64,000 nucleotides of DNA from Bacteroidota bacterium (lineage in GTDB: Bacteria; Bacteroidota; Bacteroidia; Bacteroidales; JAAUTT01): positions 39,671 through 103,670 of the forward strand of contig JAEYWD010000019.1 in assembly GCA_023429135.1 (NCBI GenBank). Direction: 5' to 3'. A program made the translations under genes and the position numbers. Shown one piece after another: positions 47,674 to 55,911 of the stretch. The notes below the pieces were generated by a model, which had not been told where the DNA came from, made no database searches, and saw only the letters and a list, made by a program, of their open reading frames with translations. The stretch's first letter is position 1; every line of letters begins with the position of its first letter.

Positions 47674-47914
47674 ATTTCCATTTTTTTTATGGCACAAAGA
47701 TGAATTCACAAAAATTAACATACTATCCCAATTAGTTGGGATTTTTGTTTAGATTAAATAAAAATAAGAAATTGTATTTACAGAACCTCGACCAAATGGA
47801 GGGGAGGTTTCGTTTTTCTCTGTTGAAAAGGTAATTATCAGGCCGAAGGACAACTAATTTATAGATCTTCTGTTTTCTTAAATCAATGGTTTTACAAAAT
47901 TTAAAGTGTAGTTA

Positions 47915-48619
47915 ATGATTAAGGATGATAGCACAAAGAGACTTTCAAGGTTAACTTCTATTCTTACCCTTTTGCAATCGAAAAGGCTATTGACGGCAAC
48001 TTCTCTTGCCGGAAAATTTAATGTAAGTGTACGAACTATTTACCGCGACATCAGAACTTTGGAAGAGTCGGGAGTGCCAATTATTACCGAGGAAGGAAAA
48101 GGTTATTCTTTGGTGGATGGTTACAGAATTCCGCCTGTTATGTTTACCGAACGGGAGGCTTATGCCCTTATTACCATGGAACAAATTGTTCTGAAGCATA
48201 AAGATGCTTCATTGATAAAAGAATTTACTTCAAGTGTTGCAAAACTGAAATCGGTGTTACGAAGTAGCGACAAAGAAAAAATTGAGCGTCTTGAAAGAAT
48301 GATGTACATCGGTAAGAATTTTGATAACGAAATTTCAAGCAATAGCTTAATCGACATGCAAAAAGTCATTATCGAAAATCACCTTATAAATATAACATAC
48401 ATTACTCCTGATAATAAAGAAACGATAAGAATCGTAGAGCCTTATATGCTATATCACAGCGTTTCGGACGACTGGACGCTTGTAGCTTTCTGCAGGTTAA
48501 GAAACGGGTTCAGAGTGTTCCGGCTCGACCGTATAAAGAGTTTTTCGTTTACTAATCAGATATTTAAGCCACGGGAAATCAGTTTTAAAAAATTTATTTC
48601 AAAAAAATATTCCGGTTAA
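47915..48619 (+). CDS. WYL-domain transcriptional regulator
   Basis: 234 residues: DeoR-type winged helix (RLSRLTSILTLLQSKRLLTATSLAGKFNVSVRTIYRD) followed by a WYL-like ligand domain (about 140-230, ITYITPDNKETIRIVEPYMLYH, DWTLVAFCRLRNGFRVFRLDRI). The usual WYL residues are changed, but the layout is clear. It is upstream of the epoxide hydrolase gene on the same strand and divergent from the siderophore receptor; either could be its target. Confidence 0.9.
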   Translation: MIKDDSTKRLSRLTSILTLLQSKRLLTATSLAGKFNVSVRTIYRDIRTLEESGVPIITEEGKGYSLVDGYRIPPVMFTEREAYALITMEQIVLKHKDASLIKEFTSSVAKLKSVLRSSDKEKIERLERMMYIGKNFDNEISSNSLIDMQKVIIENHLINITYITPDNKETIRIVEPYMLYHSVSDDWTLVAFCRLRNGFRVFRLDRIKSFSFTNQIFKPREISFKKFISKKYSG

Positions 48620-48703
48620 AAACTCCTGACATAACCCTGTCACTAACCGCAGGTACTTTTGTTATAAATCAGCATTATTACTTTTTACTTAAATCTTAAT
48701 ATT

Positions 48704-49861
48704 ATGAAACCATTAAAAGTAAATGTCAGTCAGGAAGAGATAAGTAACCTCAGGAGTCGTATTTTAAATACCCGGTGGATTACCGAAACCGGCACTAATG
48801 CATGGGATAGCAATTTAACGGTTCAGTTTTTAAAGGAATTAGCCCAAAGCTGGGTGCAAGATTTCGATTGGAGAAAGCAGGAGAAATATCTGAATAGTTT
48901 CGATCAGTACAAATCTGTTGTGGATGGTGTTGCCATTCATTTTGTCCTTGAAAAAGGATCGGGTGCAAATCGTACACCTTTACTTTTGTTGCATGGCTGG
49001 GCAGGTAATTTTACCGATTACCTCAAAGTTGTAAGGATGTTAAATAAGGAATATCCCGACCTTGATATTATTGTGCCGTCCATCCCTGGTTTTGGTTTTT
49101 CCGATACTCCTTCTGCCATGAATTCAGAAACGGTAGCAGCATTAATACAAAAATTGATGACCGAAGTAATGGGATATTCTCAATATTATGTTCATGGCGA
49201 AGATTTTGGAAGTTTCGTGGCTGAAAGATTGGCACTGGATTTTCCGGATTCCGTTAAAGGTTTGCATTTGTCGGATATTCCATACTATCATCTGTATGGC
49301 TACAACGAGAATCCCAGTCAGGAAGAAACCGATTTTCTTGAAAAGATTAACAACTGGTCGATGATGGACGGAGCCTATGCCATGATTCAGGCTACCAAGC
49401 CCAAAACCCTTGCAACGGGGCTGAATGATTCGCCTATGGGATTGGCCGCATGGTTATTACAACTCTTTAACGATTTTTCGGACAAGGAAATCCCTCTCTT
49501 CGATAGATTCGATAAAGATGAACTGTTGACTAATATCTCATTATATTGGTTTAGCGAAAAAATTTATCCATCCATGCGGATCTATTCTGAAGATGCGAAC
49601 GGATTTGGCGAGCCGGCCAAAGATGTTGTTAAGGTTCCCACCGGGTTCAATTTTTATCGGTACGATATAGCTGGCATTCCGCCAAAGGAATTTGCCGGAA
49701 GGTTTTTTAACAATATAATTCGTTGGACCGAGCAGGACCAAGGCGGGCATTTTGGAGCTATGAGTAATCCTGAGACATTAAAAAATGATCTTTCAGAATT
49801 TATGAAACAGATCGAAGCCGGGATAAAGATGGGGCACTCAGTGTTTGCCAGCGAAATGTAA
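48704..49861 (+). CDS. Epoxide hydrolase (EHN plus alpha/beta hydrolase)
   Basis: 385 residues. The N-terminal EHN domain (EEISNLRSRILNTRWITE, about 7-110) is followed by the alpha/beta hydrolase core with LLHGWAGNFTDYLKVV, the nucleophile D167 in HGEDFGSFVAERL and the terminal His in EQDQGGHFGAMSNPE. It opens epoxides to diols, as in juvenile-hormone-epoxide-hydrolase-like bacterial enzymes. No signal peptide. Probably regulated by the WYL protein upstream; a terminator follows. Confidence 0.92.
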   Translation: MKPLKVNVSQEEISNLRSRILNTRWITETGTNAWDSNLTVQFLKELAQSWVQDFDWRKQEKYLNSFDQYKSVVDGVAIHFVLEKGSGANRTPLLLLHGWAGNFTDYLKVVRMLNKEYPDLDIIVPSIPGFGFSDTPSAMNSETVAALIQKLMTEVMGYSQYYVHGEDFGSFVAERLALDFPDSVKGLHLSDIPYYHLYGYNENPSQEETDFLEKINNWSMMDGAYAMIQATKPKTLATGLNDSPMGLAAWLLQLFNDFSDKEIPLFDRFDKDELLTNISLYWFSEKIYPSMRIYSEDANGFGEPAKDVVKVPTGFNFYRYDIAGIPPKEFAGRFFNNIIRWTEQDQGGHFGAMSNPETLKNDLSEFMKQIEAGIKMGHSVFASEM

Positions 49862-49883
49862 TCATTTGAATCTCCGAAATTAT

Positions 49884-49918
49884 AAAAAGAAAGCCGGTCA
49901 ATAGCCGGTTTTCTTTTT
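49884..49918 (+). terminator. Intrinsic terminator after the epoxide hydrolase gene
   Basis: AAAAAGAAAGCCGG pairs with GCCGG/TTTTCTTTTT around a small loop and ends in a T-rich run, 23 bases after the stop. Confidence 0.7.
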
Positions 49919-50107
49919 ATCTATCCGTTAGAAACTATTCCCCAGGTATACCAAATTTGAGTTCAGTTTTGTTTTTTGGATGAAAAGGGGTTATTTTACT
50001 CTTATTAAGCATAAGGATAAAGTACGAGATTGATGAATGTGTGGGTTTACCAGAATAATGTTCAAAAAAGGAAATGACAAAATAGACCGATCTGTTAACT
50101 AACTATA

Positions 50108-52525
50108 ATGACCATGAAAACACAACAAAAGAGATTTTTTCTGTTCGTAGCATTGCTGTTTTTGTCGCAAGTCCTTGTCAGAGCACAGGTTTCTTTCGGA
50201 AAACCCGAAAAAATAAACGAACAATGGGAGTTTTACCTGGGCGACAATCCCGGTGAAAAAACTAAGTGGCGGGTTTTAAATTTACCACACGACTGGAGCG
50301 TCGAAGGTGTACTTAACCCGTCGTTGGCTGCATGCACCGGCTATTTGCCTGGCGGGATTGCATGGTACCGGAAAAACATTAATATTCCGGTCGATAAAAA
50401 GGGCGAAAAAGTTTATATCTATTTCGAAGGGATTCAGAACAGGAGCGAGGTTTATATTAATGGAAAACTGTTGGGCAAACGTCCCAACGGGTATGTATCC
50501 TTTTTGTATGATATGACTCCTTACATCAGCTTTGGAGGTGAAAATCTGCTGACAGTAAAGGTTGATCACTCTCAATATGCCGATTCCCGCTGGTATAACG
50601 GTTCGGGAATTTACAGGAATGTTTGGTTGGTTTTTGCCAATCCTATTCATATTTCTCAATGGGGTGTATTTTGCTACCCAAAATCGGTTACAGATAGACG
50701 TGCAGAGATGAACGTGGAACTGGAACTTGAAAACAACACTGCCAATGCTACCAATTTAACCGTGCAAAACCAGTTGTTGGATGCATCGGGAAAAGTTGTT
50801 TCTACCGGTTCGGCAAAACTAAAACTCAGTACTGGAGAAAAGCTTAAGAATAATATGATCTTAGGGGTAAGCAACCCTTCATTGTGGAATCTGAAATCGC
50901 CTTATTTGTATACGCTGAAAACAACAATCACCCAATCGGGTAAAATAATTGACGAAGCAACCACAAAAACCGGAATCTGGCAGTTTAGTTTCAGCCCCGA
51001 TAAAGGATTTGCATTGAACGGGGAGAACATGAAAATGAAAGGCTTGTGTATTCATCACGATGCTGGAGTACTGGGTGCCGCTGTTCCACGCGAAGTTTGG
51101 GAACGTCGGTTAAAGGCTCTTAAATCTCTTGGATGCAATGCTGTCAGGATGACGCACAACCTCCACAATCCCGATGTTTACGAACTATGCGACGAACTGG
51201 GCTTACTCGTTATGAACGAAGTGTTCGACGAATGGGAGTACCCAAAACGCAAATGGATTAAAGGTTGGAATGTTGGTGAACCTGGTTTTCAGGGTACCTC
51301 CGACTTTTTTGAAGAATGGGGTGCTTCTGATCTGGCCGATGGTGTGCGTCGCGACCGCAATCATCCCAGCATTTTTGCATGGAGCATAGGTAACGAGGTG
51401 GATTATCCCAACGATCCTTATTCGCATCCGGTACTGGACGGATCTACTATAAGTCAACCCATGTTCGGCGGCTACCAAACCAAACAACCGCCAGCAGAAC
51501 GTTTGGGAGGTATAGCTAAAAAACTTGCAGGGGTAGTCCGGAAATTCGATCCTTACCGACCGGTAACTGCAGGGTTGGCAGGTGTTGTTATGTCGAACCA
51601 GACTGAATATCCTTTTGTACTGGATATTGCCGGATACAATTACACCGAAAACAGGTACGATGAAGATCATAAAACCTATCCCAAACGGGTAATTTATGGC
51701 AGTGAAAACCGCCACGATATGCCCGCATGGAAAGCAGTGAGAGATAAAGAGCATATTTTTGGTCAGTTTCTGTGGACAGGGATTGATTATTTGGGAGAAT
51801 CGGGAGTTTGGCCTGCGCGCGGATTTTATTCGGGATTGCTCGACTTTGGTGGCTTTATGAAACCAAGAGGATATTTTCGTAAAGCACTGTGGACTGCCGA
51901 GCCCACCATTTACATGGGAACTTACATCAACCGGCGTACGCAGGCGCCACCTTCCATGGATGCATGGCCCGTTTGGAATTACGAAGATGGGCAACCGGTT
52001 AGGGTAGTCTGCTACACTAATACAAAAAAGGCACAGTTGTTCCTCAATAACGAAGCTGTGGGCGATATCAAGGATTATGATGACAATACAGGGATTATAT
52101 TCTGGGACATCCCTTTTAAACCGGGAGTGTTAACCGTAAAGGGCTACGACAATAATAACCAGGTTGTTTGCGAAAACACCATCCGGACATCTAAACATCC
52201 TGCTGTTATAGACTTACGTGTGTATAAACCTGAGATAAGCAAAAACAAGGGAGTGGCCCAGGTGGAAATCACCCTTTTGGACGAAGACGGTGTCCCGGCG
52301 ATACTGGCCGATAACCAGTTGACCTGCATGGTCGAAGGTCCTGGTAAACTGCTGGGATTGGAGGCCGGCGATAATACCGATATGGGAAATTACCGTGATA
52401 ATATTCAGCGGGTCTATCACGGGAGAATGATAGCTTACGTGGAAGCCACAGGCGAAGGTGAAATTACAGTTAATTTTTCATCTCCCTGGCTAAAAACGAA
52501 ATCAGTTCACATTCTGGCAAAATAG
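50108..52525 (+). CDS. Secreted GH2-family beta-galactosidase-like enzyme
   Basis: 805 residues with a signal peptide ending near VLVRA-QVSFG (the second Met, two residues on, is an equally good start). GH2 layout: sugar-binding domain (about 30-190, LPHDWSVEG, GIAWYRKNI, YNGSGIYRNVW), Ig-like domain, TIM barrel with acid/base E430 in WSIGNEVDYP and nucleophile E533 in VIYGSENRHDM, and C-terminal DUF4982-like and Ig-like parts. Activity is beta-galactosidase or related (glucuronidase, mannosidase possible). It is a single gene, not attached to a visible SusCD pair. Confidence 0.92.
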   Translation: MTMKTQQKRFFLFVALLFLSQVLVRAQVSFGKPEKINEQWEFYLGDNPGEKTKWRVLNLPHDWSVEGVLNPSLAACTGYLPGGIAWYRKNINIPVDKKGEKVYIYFEGIQNRSEVYINGKLLGKRPNGYVSFLYDMTPYISFGGENLLTVKVDHSQYADSRWYNGSGIYRNVWLVFANPIHISQWGVFCYPKSVTDRRAEMNVELELENNTANATNLTVQNQLLDASGKVVSTGSAKLKLSTGEKLKNNMILGVSNPSLWNLKSPYLYTLKTTITQSGKIIDEATTKTGIWQFSFSPDKGFALNGENMKMKGLCIHHDAGVLGAAVPREVWERRLKALKSLGCNAVRMTHNLHNPDVYELCDELGLLVMNEVFDEWEYPKRKWIKGWNVGEPGFQGTSDFFEEWGASDLADGVRRDRNHPSIFAWSIGNEVDYPNDPYSHPVLDGSTISQPMFGGYQTKQPPAERLGGIAKKLAGVVRKFDPYRPVTAGLAGVVMSNQTEYPFVLDIAGYNYTENRYDEDHKTYPKRVIYGSENRHDMPAWKAVRDKEHIFGQFLWTGIDYLGESGVWPARGFYSGLLDFGGFMKPRGYFRKALWTAEPTIYMGTYINRRTQAPPSMDAWPVWNYEDGQPVRVVCYTNTKKAQLFLNNEAVGDIKDYDDNTGIIFWDIPFKPGVLTVKGYDNNNQVVCENTIRTSKHPAVIDLRVYKPEISKNKGVAQVEITLLDEDGVPAILADNQLTCMVEGPGKLLGLEAGDNTDMGNYRDNIQRVYHGRMIAYVEATGEGEITVNFSSPWLKTKSVHILAK

Positions 52526-52552
52526 GTTTTTAAATAACCTGTTATCCTGAGT

Positions 52553-52963
52553 TTATGCATCCGGTAAAAAGGCGATAGCATCTATTTCGACTAAATAATC
52601 CGGACGAGCCAGTGCTGCAACAAAAAAGCCGGTAATAACCGGTGGATTTTTAAGATTGCCCAAATATTTTTGTGACGCTTTAAAGCCTTTGTATAAATCC
52701 TGGCCCTGAACAATGTAAATGCATAGTTTTATGAGGTTATCGAAGGTAGCCCCGCATGCTGCAAGCGCGGTTTGCAAATTCTTCATTACTTGTTCTGTTT
52801 GTTCGGCAATGTCTCCTTTCCCGACAATTTCACCCTGCGCATTTTTTGCATCTTGTCCGCCAATATAAATGGTTTTTCCGCTTCCATGAGTTGTTACAAT
52901 ATTTGAGAATGCCGGATTTTTTGAAAGCCCTTCAGGGTTGATGTACTGTACTTGACTTGTCAT
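52553..52963 (-). CDS. RidA-family protein (YjgF/UK114)
   Basis: 136 residues with the RidA pattern IYIGGQDAKNAQGEIVGKGDIAEQTEQVMKN in part, and VEIDAIAFLPD at the end. Archetypal RidA hydrolyses reactive enamine/imine intermediates using an Arg in the last third; here RPDYLVEIDA supplies an Arg at the expected place. It is convergent with the GH2 gene; no operon partner. Confidence 0.88.
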   Translation of the reverse strand: MTSQVQYINPEGLSKNPAFSNIVTTHGSGKTIYIGGQDAKNAQGEIVGKGDIAEQTEQVMKNLQTALAACGATFDNLIKLCIYIVQGQDLYKGFKASQKYLGNLKNPPVITGFFVAALARPDYLVEIDAIAFLPDA

Positions 52964-53647
52964 ATGGCTTTTTTTATGTTGATAAATGAAAGATTCACAA
53001 TAAATAACAGATGAAAAGGAGTTAGGGGATAGTTTTTTATATGATTAAATATAAGATTTCTCTCTTTTATTTTAGATAATCATTATTAACGTGAGTTGAT
53101 GTAAATAAATATACTAAACCACAGATAATAAGGTTAAATTGTCGGAGGTATGCTATTCTACTTAGTTAATCGTGTTTAGAAACCAAACATCACGGCAGAT
53201 AACTTTAGGTTTTCAAACAGCCTTTTGTCACTTTTTTACTCACTACCGTTCGTGAGAACGGCTGCGCCTAAGTTGTGACCAAAAAAAGTAACCAAAAAAG
53301 TCTTTGACGGCTGAAACGCGGTCCGCCTCGTTCCTCGTCTCCCCTTGGACGGACAGCCGTCAGCAAGGAATTTTGGTCTTAGGCTTCGCCTTGCTTTGAT
53401 CAGAAGGTGTTTGCTAAATCGAAAGCAATGCTCCTTTTTTTTATATAGTAGGTTAGAAGAAATGAAAATAAGGTTCTTTTTTAGAAAACCTTATTCTAAA
53501 ATGTATTTAAACCTTAGTACAAGAGATTTCAAATATTTTTTAACCTTATTACCTTATTTTTCATAGTGTTACCAAAATCCTAGAGCGAACTCATGTTATT
53601 TAAATAAAATGTTGTATATTGCAACTGTTTTAAAATGCAACAATGAC
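52964..53647. repeat. Intergenic region with a structured repeat element
   Basis: No supported gene. A structured element spans about 53226-53362: a CCGTTC-GTGA-GAACGG hairpin with a GNRA-type loop (53246-53261), a TTGTCAC / GTGAC pairing around it, the words AAAAAAAGTAACC and ACCAAAAAAG, and a perfect 9-bp inverted repeat TGACGGCTG / CAGCCGTCA (53305-53313, 53354-53362). This is probably one copy of a dispersed element. TTG...CAA-type inverted words at 53611-53640 sit just before the MarR gene. Confidence 0.45.
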
Positions 53648-54127
53648 ATGCAAAAAGTAAATAATCAAACTGTTAAAAACTTCAGAGGGCTTCTTCGCAG
53701 GTTCGAGCGCGAGCTTTTTATGCAAAACACTGAATCGTGTTGCAATGGCGTTACGCTTGCCCAATGCCATACATTACTCGAAATCGAGAACAAGGGCAAA
53801 GAATCGCTTACCGAACTGGCCCGCACTTTAGGTCTTGATAAAAGTACAATAAGCCGCACCGTGGATGGGCTGGTTAATATCGGACTTGTAGACCGCTCCA
53901 TTCCTGCTGAGAACAGACGTATGTCGACCCTGCAGTTGACTGATGCGGGTAGAAATATTTGCCACACTATCAACAGCACAAACGATAGGTATTTTGAGGA
54001 TGCATTGTCTGTTCTTAGTGCAAGTGAAACAGAAGATCTGGTCCGGTTGCTCGATAAAGTTATCAGCCGGATGATTGAGCTGCGTTCAATAGATGGAAAT
54101 TCGTGTAAACAATCTGAAAACAAATAA
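53648..54127 (+). CDS. MarR-family transcriptional regulator
   Basis: 159 residues from the ATG at 53648 (MQKVNNQTVKNFRGLL). The upstream in-frame ATG at 53609 falls inside a region of TTG...CAA inverted words (53611-53640) that looks like its own operator, so the later start is preferred. The winged helix is clear (SLTELARTLGLDKSTISRTVDGLV, RRMSTLQLTDAGRNI). It begins a tight MarR - acetyltransferase - MATE - GshAB operon and is its likely repressor, sensing a toxic compound. Confidence 0.9.
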   Translation: MQKVNNQTVKNFRGLLRRFERELFMQNTESCCNGVTLAQCHTLLEIENKGKESLTELARTLGLDKSTISRTVDGLVNIGLVDRSIPAENRRMSTLQLTDAGRNICHTINSTNDRYFEDALSVLSASETEDLVRLLDKVISRMIELRSIDGNSCKQSENK

Positions 54128-54128
54128 A

Positions 54129-54563
54129 ATGATAAGTTATACTCCAGCCACAGAAACTGATTTGGAAGCCATATATCAGTTACTCGAAATGAATAATTTA
54201 CCTCACTCCGACCTGAAAGAAAGTCCTATAACATTCTTTGTTGCCAGAAACCACAGTAAGGTATTGGGATGCATTGGATTGGAACAATATGGAGCCCATG
54301 GTTTACTAAGATCTTTCGCTGTCGATCCCGAACAGCAAAACAAAGGCATTGGGAAAGAACTATACAAAAATCTGCTGACATATGCAGTCAGCAATCAGAT
54401 TAGGACAATTCATCTCCTCACCAATACTGCACGGGAGTATTTCGGCAGAATCGGATACCGCCTTGCTGACCGGAATCTTGCGCCGCAACAGATTGCCGCA
54501 AGCGCCGAGTTTGCCGGGTTATGTCCGGCATCATCCACCTACATGGTTTTAGATACAATTTAG
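54129..54563 (+). CDS. arsN2: GNAT acetyltransferase, ArsN2-like
   Basis: 144 residues from the ATG at 54129, one base after the MarR stop; an earlier in-frame ATG overlaps MarR and lacks family resemblance. The acetyl-CoA site is VDPEQQNKGIGKELYK. NLPHSDLKES, GCIGLEQYGAHGLLRSFAV, LLTNTAREYF and AEFAGLCPASSTYM match the arsenic-associated N-acetyltransferase group ArsN2. The true substrate may be arsenical or any small amine toxin; no other ars genes are near. The symbol is tentative. Confidence 0.8.
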   Translation: MISYTPATETDLEAIYQLLEMNNLPHSDLKESPITFFVARNHSKVLGCIGLEQYGAHGLLRSFAVDPEQQNKGIGKELYKNLLTYAVSNQIRTIHLLTNTAREYFGRIGYRLADRNLAPQQIAASAEFAGLCPASSTYMVLDTI

Positions 54564-54567
54564 CAAG

Positions 54568-55911
54568 ATGCACTTTTCCCGATTTATCGATAAAGCAAGT
54601 CTGCAGCAGTTGACTAAGCTGGCATTACCGGTTATTGCCACCTCGTTTATGACCATGGCCTACAATTTTATCAATATGATTTTTGTAGGTAAGCTTGGGA
54701 GCGATGCCGTTGCTGCTGTTGGTACTGCTGGATTTTATATGAATTTAAGCTGGGGAATTTCTTCGTTGCTTACGGTTGGCGCTGGGATTAAAGTGTCGCA
54801 TTCCATTGGTGAGAAGAATATCATGCTTGCCAAAAGTTATGTCCGGAGTGGAATAGTGGCAATCATAATTATTGCTTTGCTGTATTATCTGGTGCTGCTG
54901 TTTACGGGAAACTTCCTGATTCATATCGTTGGTTTGAACAATCCGGTGCTCGAAAAATCGGCTGCAAGCTATTTACTTTTAATTGGTCTGAGCCTGCCTT
55001 TTTCGTTTCAGAATTTATTCTTTACCAGTGTGTTTATAGGTTATAGCGACAGCCGTACGCCCTTCCGTATCAATACCATTGCTTTTGTTCTGAATATAGT
55101 CCTGGACCCGCTGCTGATTTTCGGAGCAGATTTAGGGATAAACGGTGCTGCACTGGGAACTGTTTCAGCACAGATTCTGGCTACAATTCTGTTCTATAGA
55201 AAATTACGCAGTACGGAGGATTTAAAACCCAGTGGGGTAACCTACCGGCCGGTTCTTTTAAAAAATATCGTCGGGCTCGGGATAAGTCCTACCATCCAAC
55301 GAGTTTCCTTTACGCTGATTGCAATTGGTATGGCGCGGATCATAAGTGAATGGGGTGCTACAGCCATAGCTGTTCAAAAGGTGGGAATTCAGATTGAAGC
55401 CATTTCTTATATGACCGCTGGCGGCTTTATGTCGGCCTTATCCTCAATCTCGGGGAAAGCATACGGTGCTAAAGATTATGACAAACAGTGGAAGGCTTTT
55501 GGTTCCGGAATGTTTATGGCTGTAACCATTGGTCTGGTTACCTCTTTTATTCTGATTGGATTCCCCGAGTTACTCTTCTCTATATTTCTCAATGATAAGG
55601 AAAGTCTTGTAATGGGCCGTGAATACCTGATTATTCTAGGATTTTCGCAGCTATTCATGTGTCTGGAACTGATGGCTACCGGAGCTTTTTTTGGATGGGG
55701 ACGGACAAACATTCCTGCAATCACCGGAATTTCACTCACTTTGTTGCGGATTCCCATGGCTCTTGCTTTTATTCATCTGTGGAGTTACTCTCTTTCGTCC
55801 GTATGGTGGAGTATCACTATCAGCAGCATTGCCAAAGGAACCATACTGGTAACGCTGTATATTATTCTATTCAAACTATTTATCCGAAAATATAAAACAA
55901 TACAATCATGA
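54568..55911 (+). CDS. MATE-family multidrug efflux transporter
   Basis: 447 residues, twelve membrane helices in two MatE halves (about 15-215 and 235-430). The family blocks LALPVIATSFMTMAYNFINMIFVGKLG and PFRINTIAFVLNIVLDPLLIFG (in part) are visible. It exports cationic or conjugated toxic compounds in exchange for Na+ or H+. It starts 4 bases after the acetyltransferase stop and overlaps GshAB by 4 bases, so all four genes are one transcript. Confidence 0.93.
   Translation: MHFSRFIDKASLQQLTKLALPVIATSFMTMAYNFINMIFVGKLGSDAVAAVGTAGFYMNLSWGISSLLTVGAGIKVSHSIGEKNIMLAKSYVRSGIVAIIIIALLYYLVLLFTGNFLIHIVGLNNPVLEKSAASYLLLIGLSLPFSFQNLFFTSVFIGYSDSRTPFRINTIAFVLNIVLDPLLIFGADLGINGAALGTVSAQILATILFYRKLRSTEDLKPSGVTYRPVLLKNIVGLGISPTIQRVSFTLIAIGMARIISEWGATAIAVQKVGIQIEAISYMTAGGFMSALSSISGKAYGAKDYDKQWKAFGSGMFMAVTIGLVTSFILIGFPELLFSIFLNDKESLVMGREYLIILGFSQLFMCLELMATGAFFGWGRTNIPAITGISLTLLRIPMALAFIHLWSYSLSSVWWSITISSIAKGTILVTLYIILFKLFIRKYKTIQS

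Noticed and set aside
51203..51994. 263-codon minus-strand frame inside the GH2 gene
   Set aside because: Antisense shadow of a conserved catalytic domain; no features of its own.
53345..53566. 73-codon frame in the repeat-rich gap
   Set aside because: Begins inside the structured repeat and has no protein-like features.
54129..54563. Arsenic-resistance island
   Set aside because: Only the acetyltransferase resembles an ars gene; no arsC, arsR, acr3 or arsM in the window.
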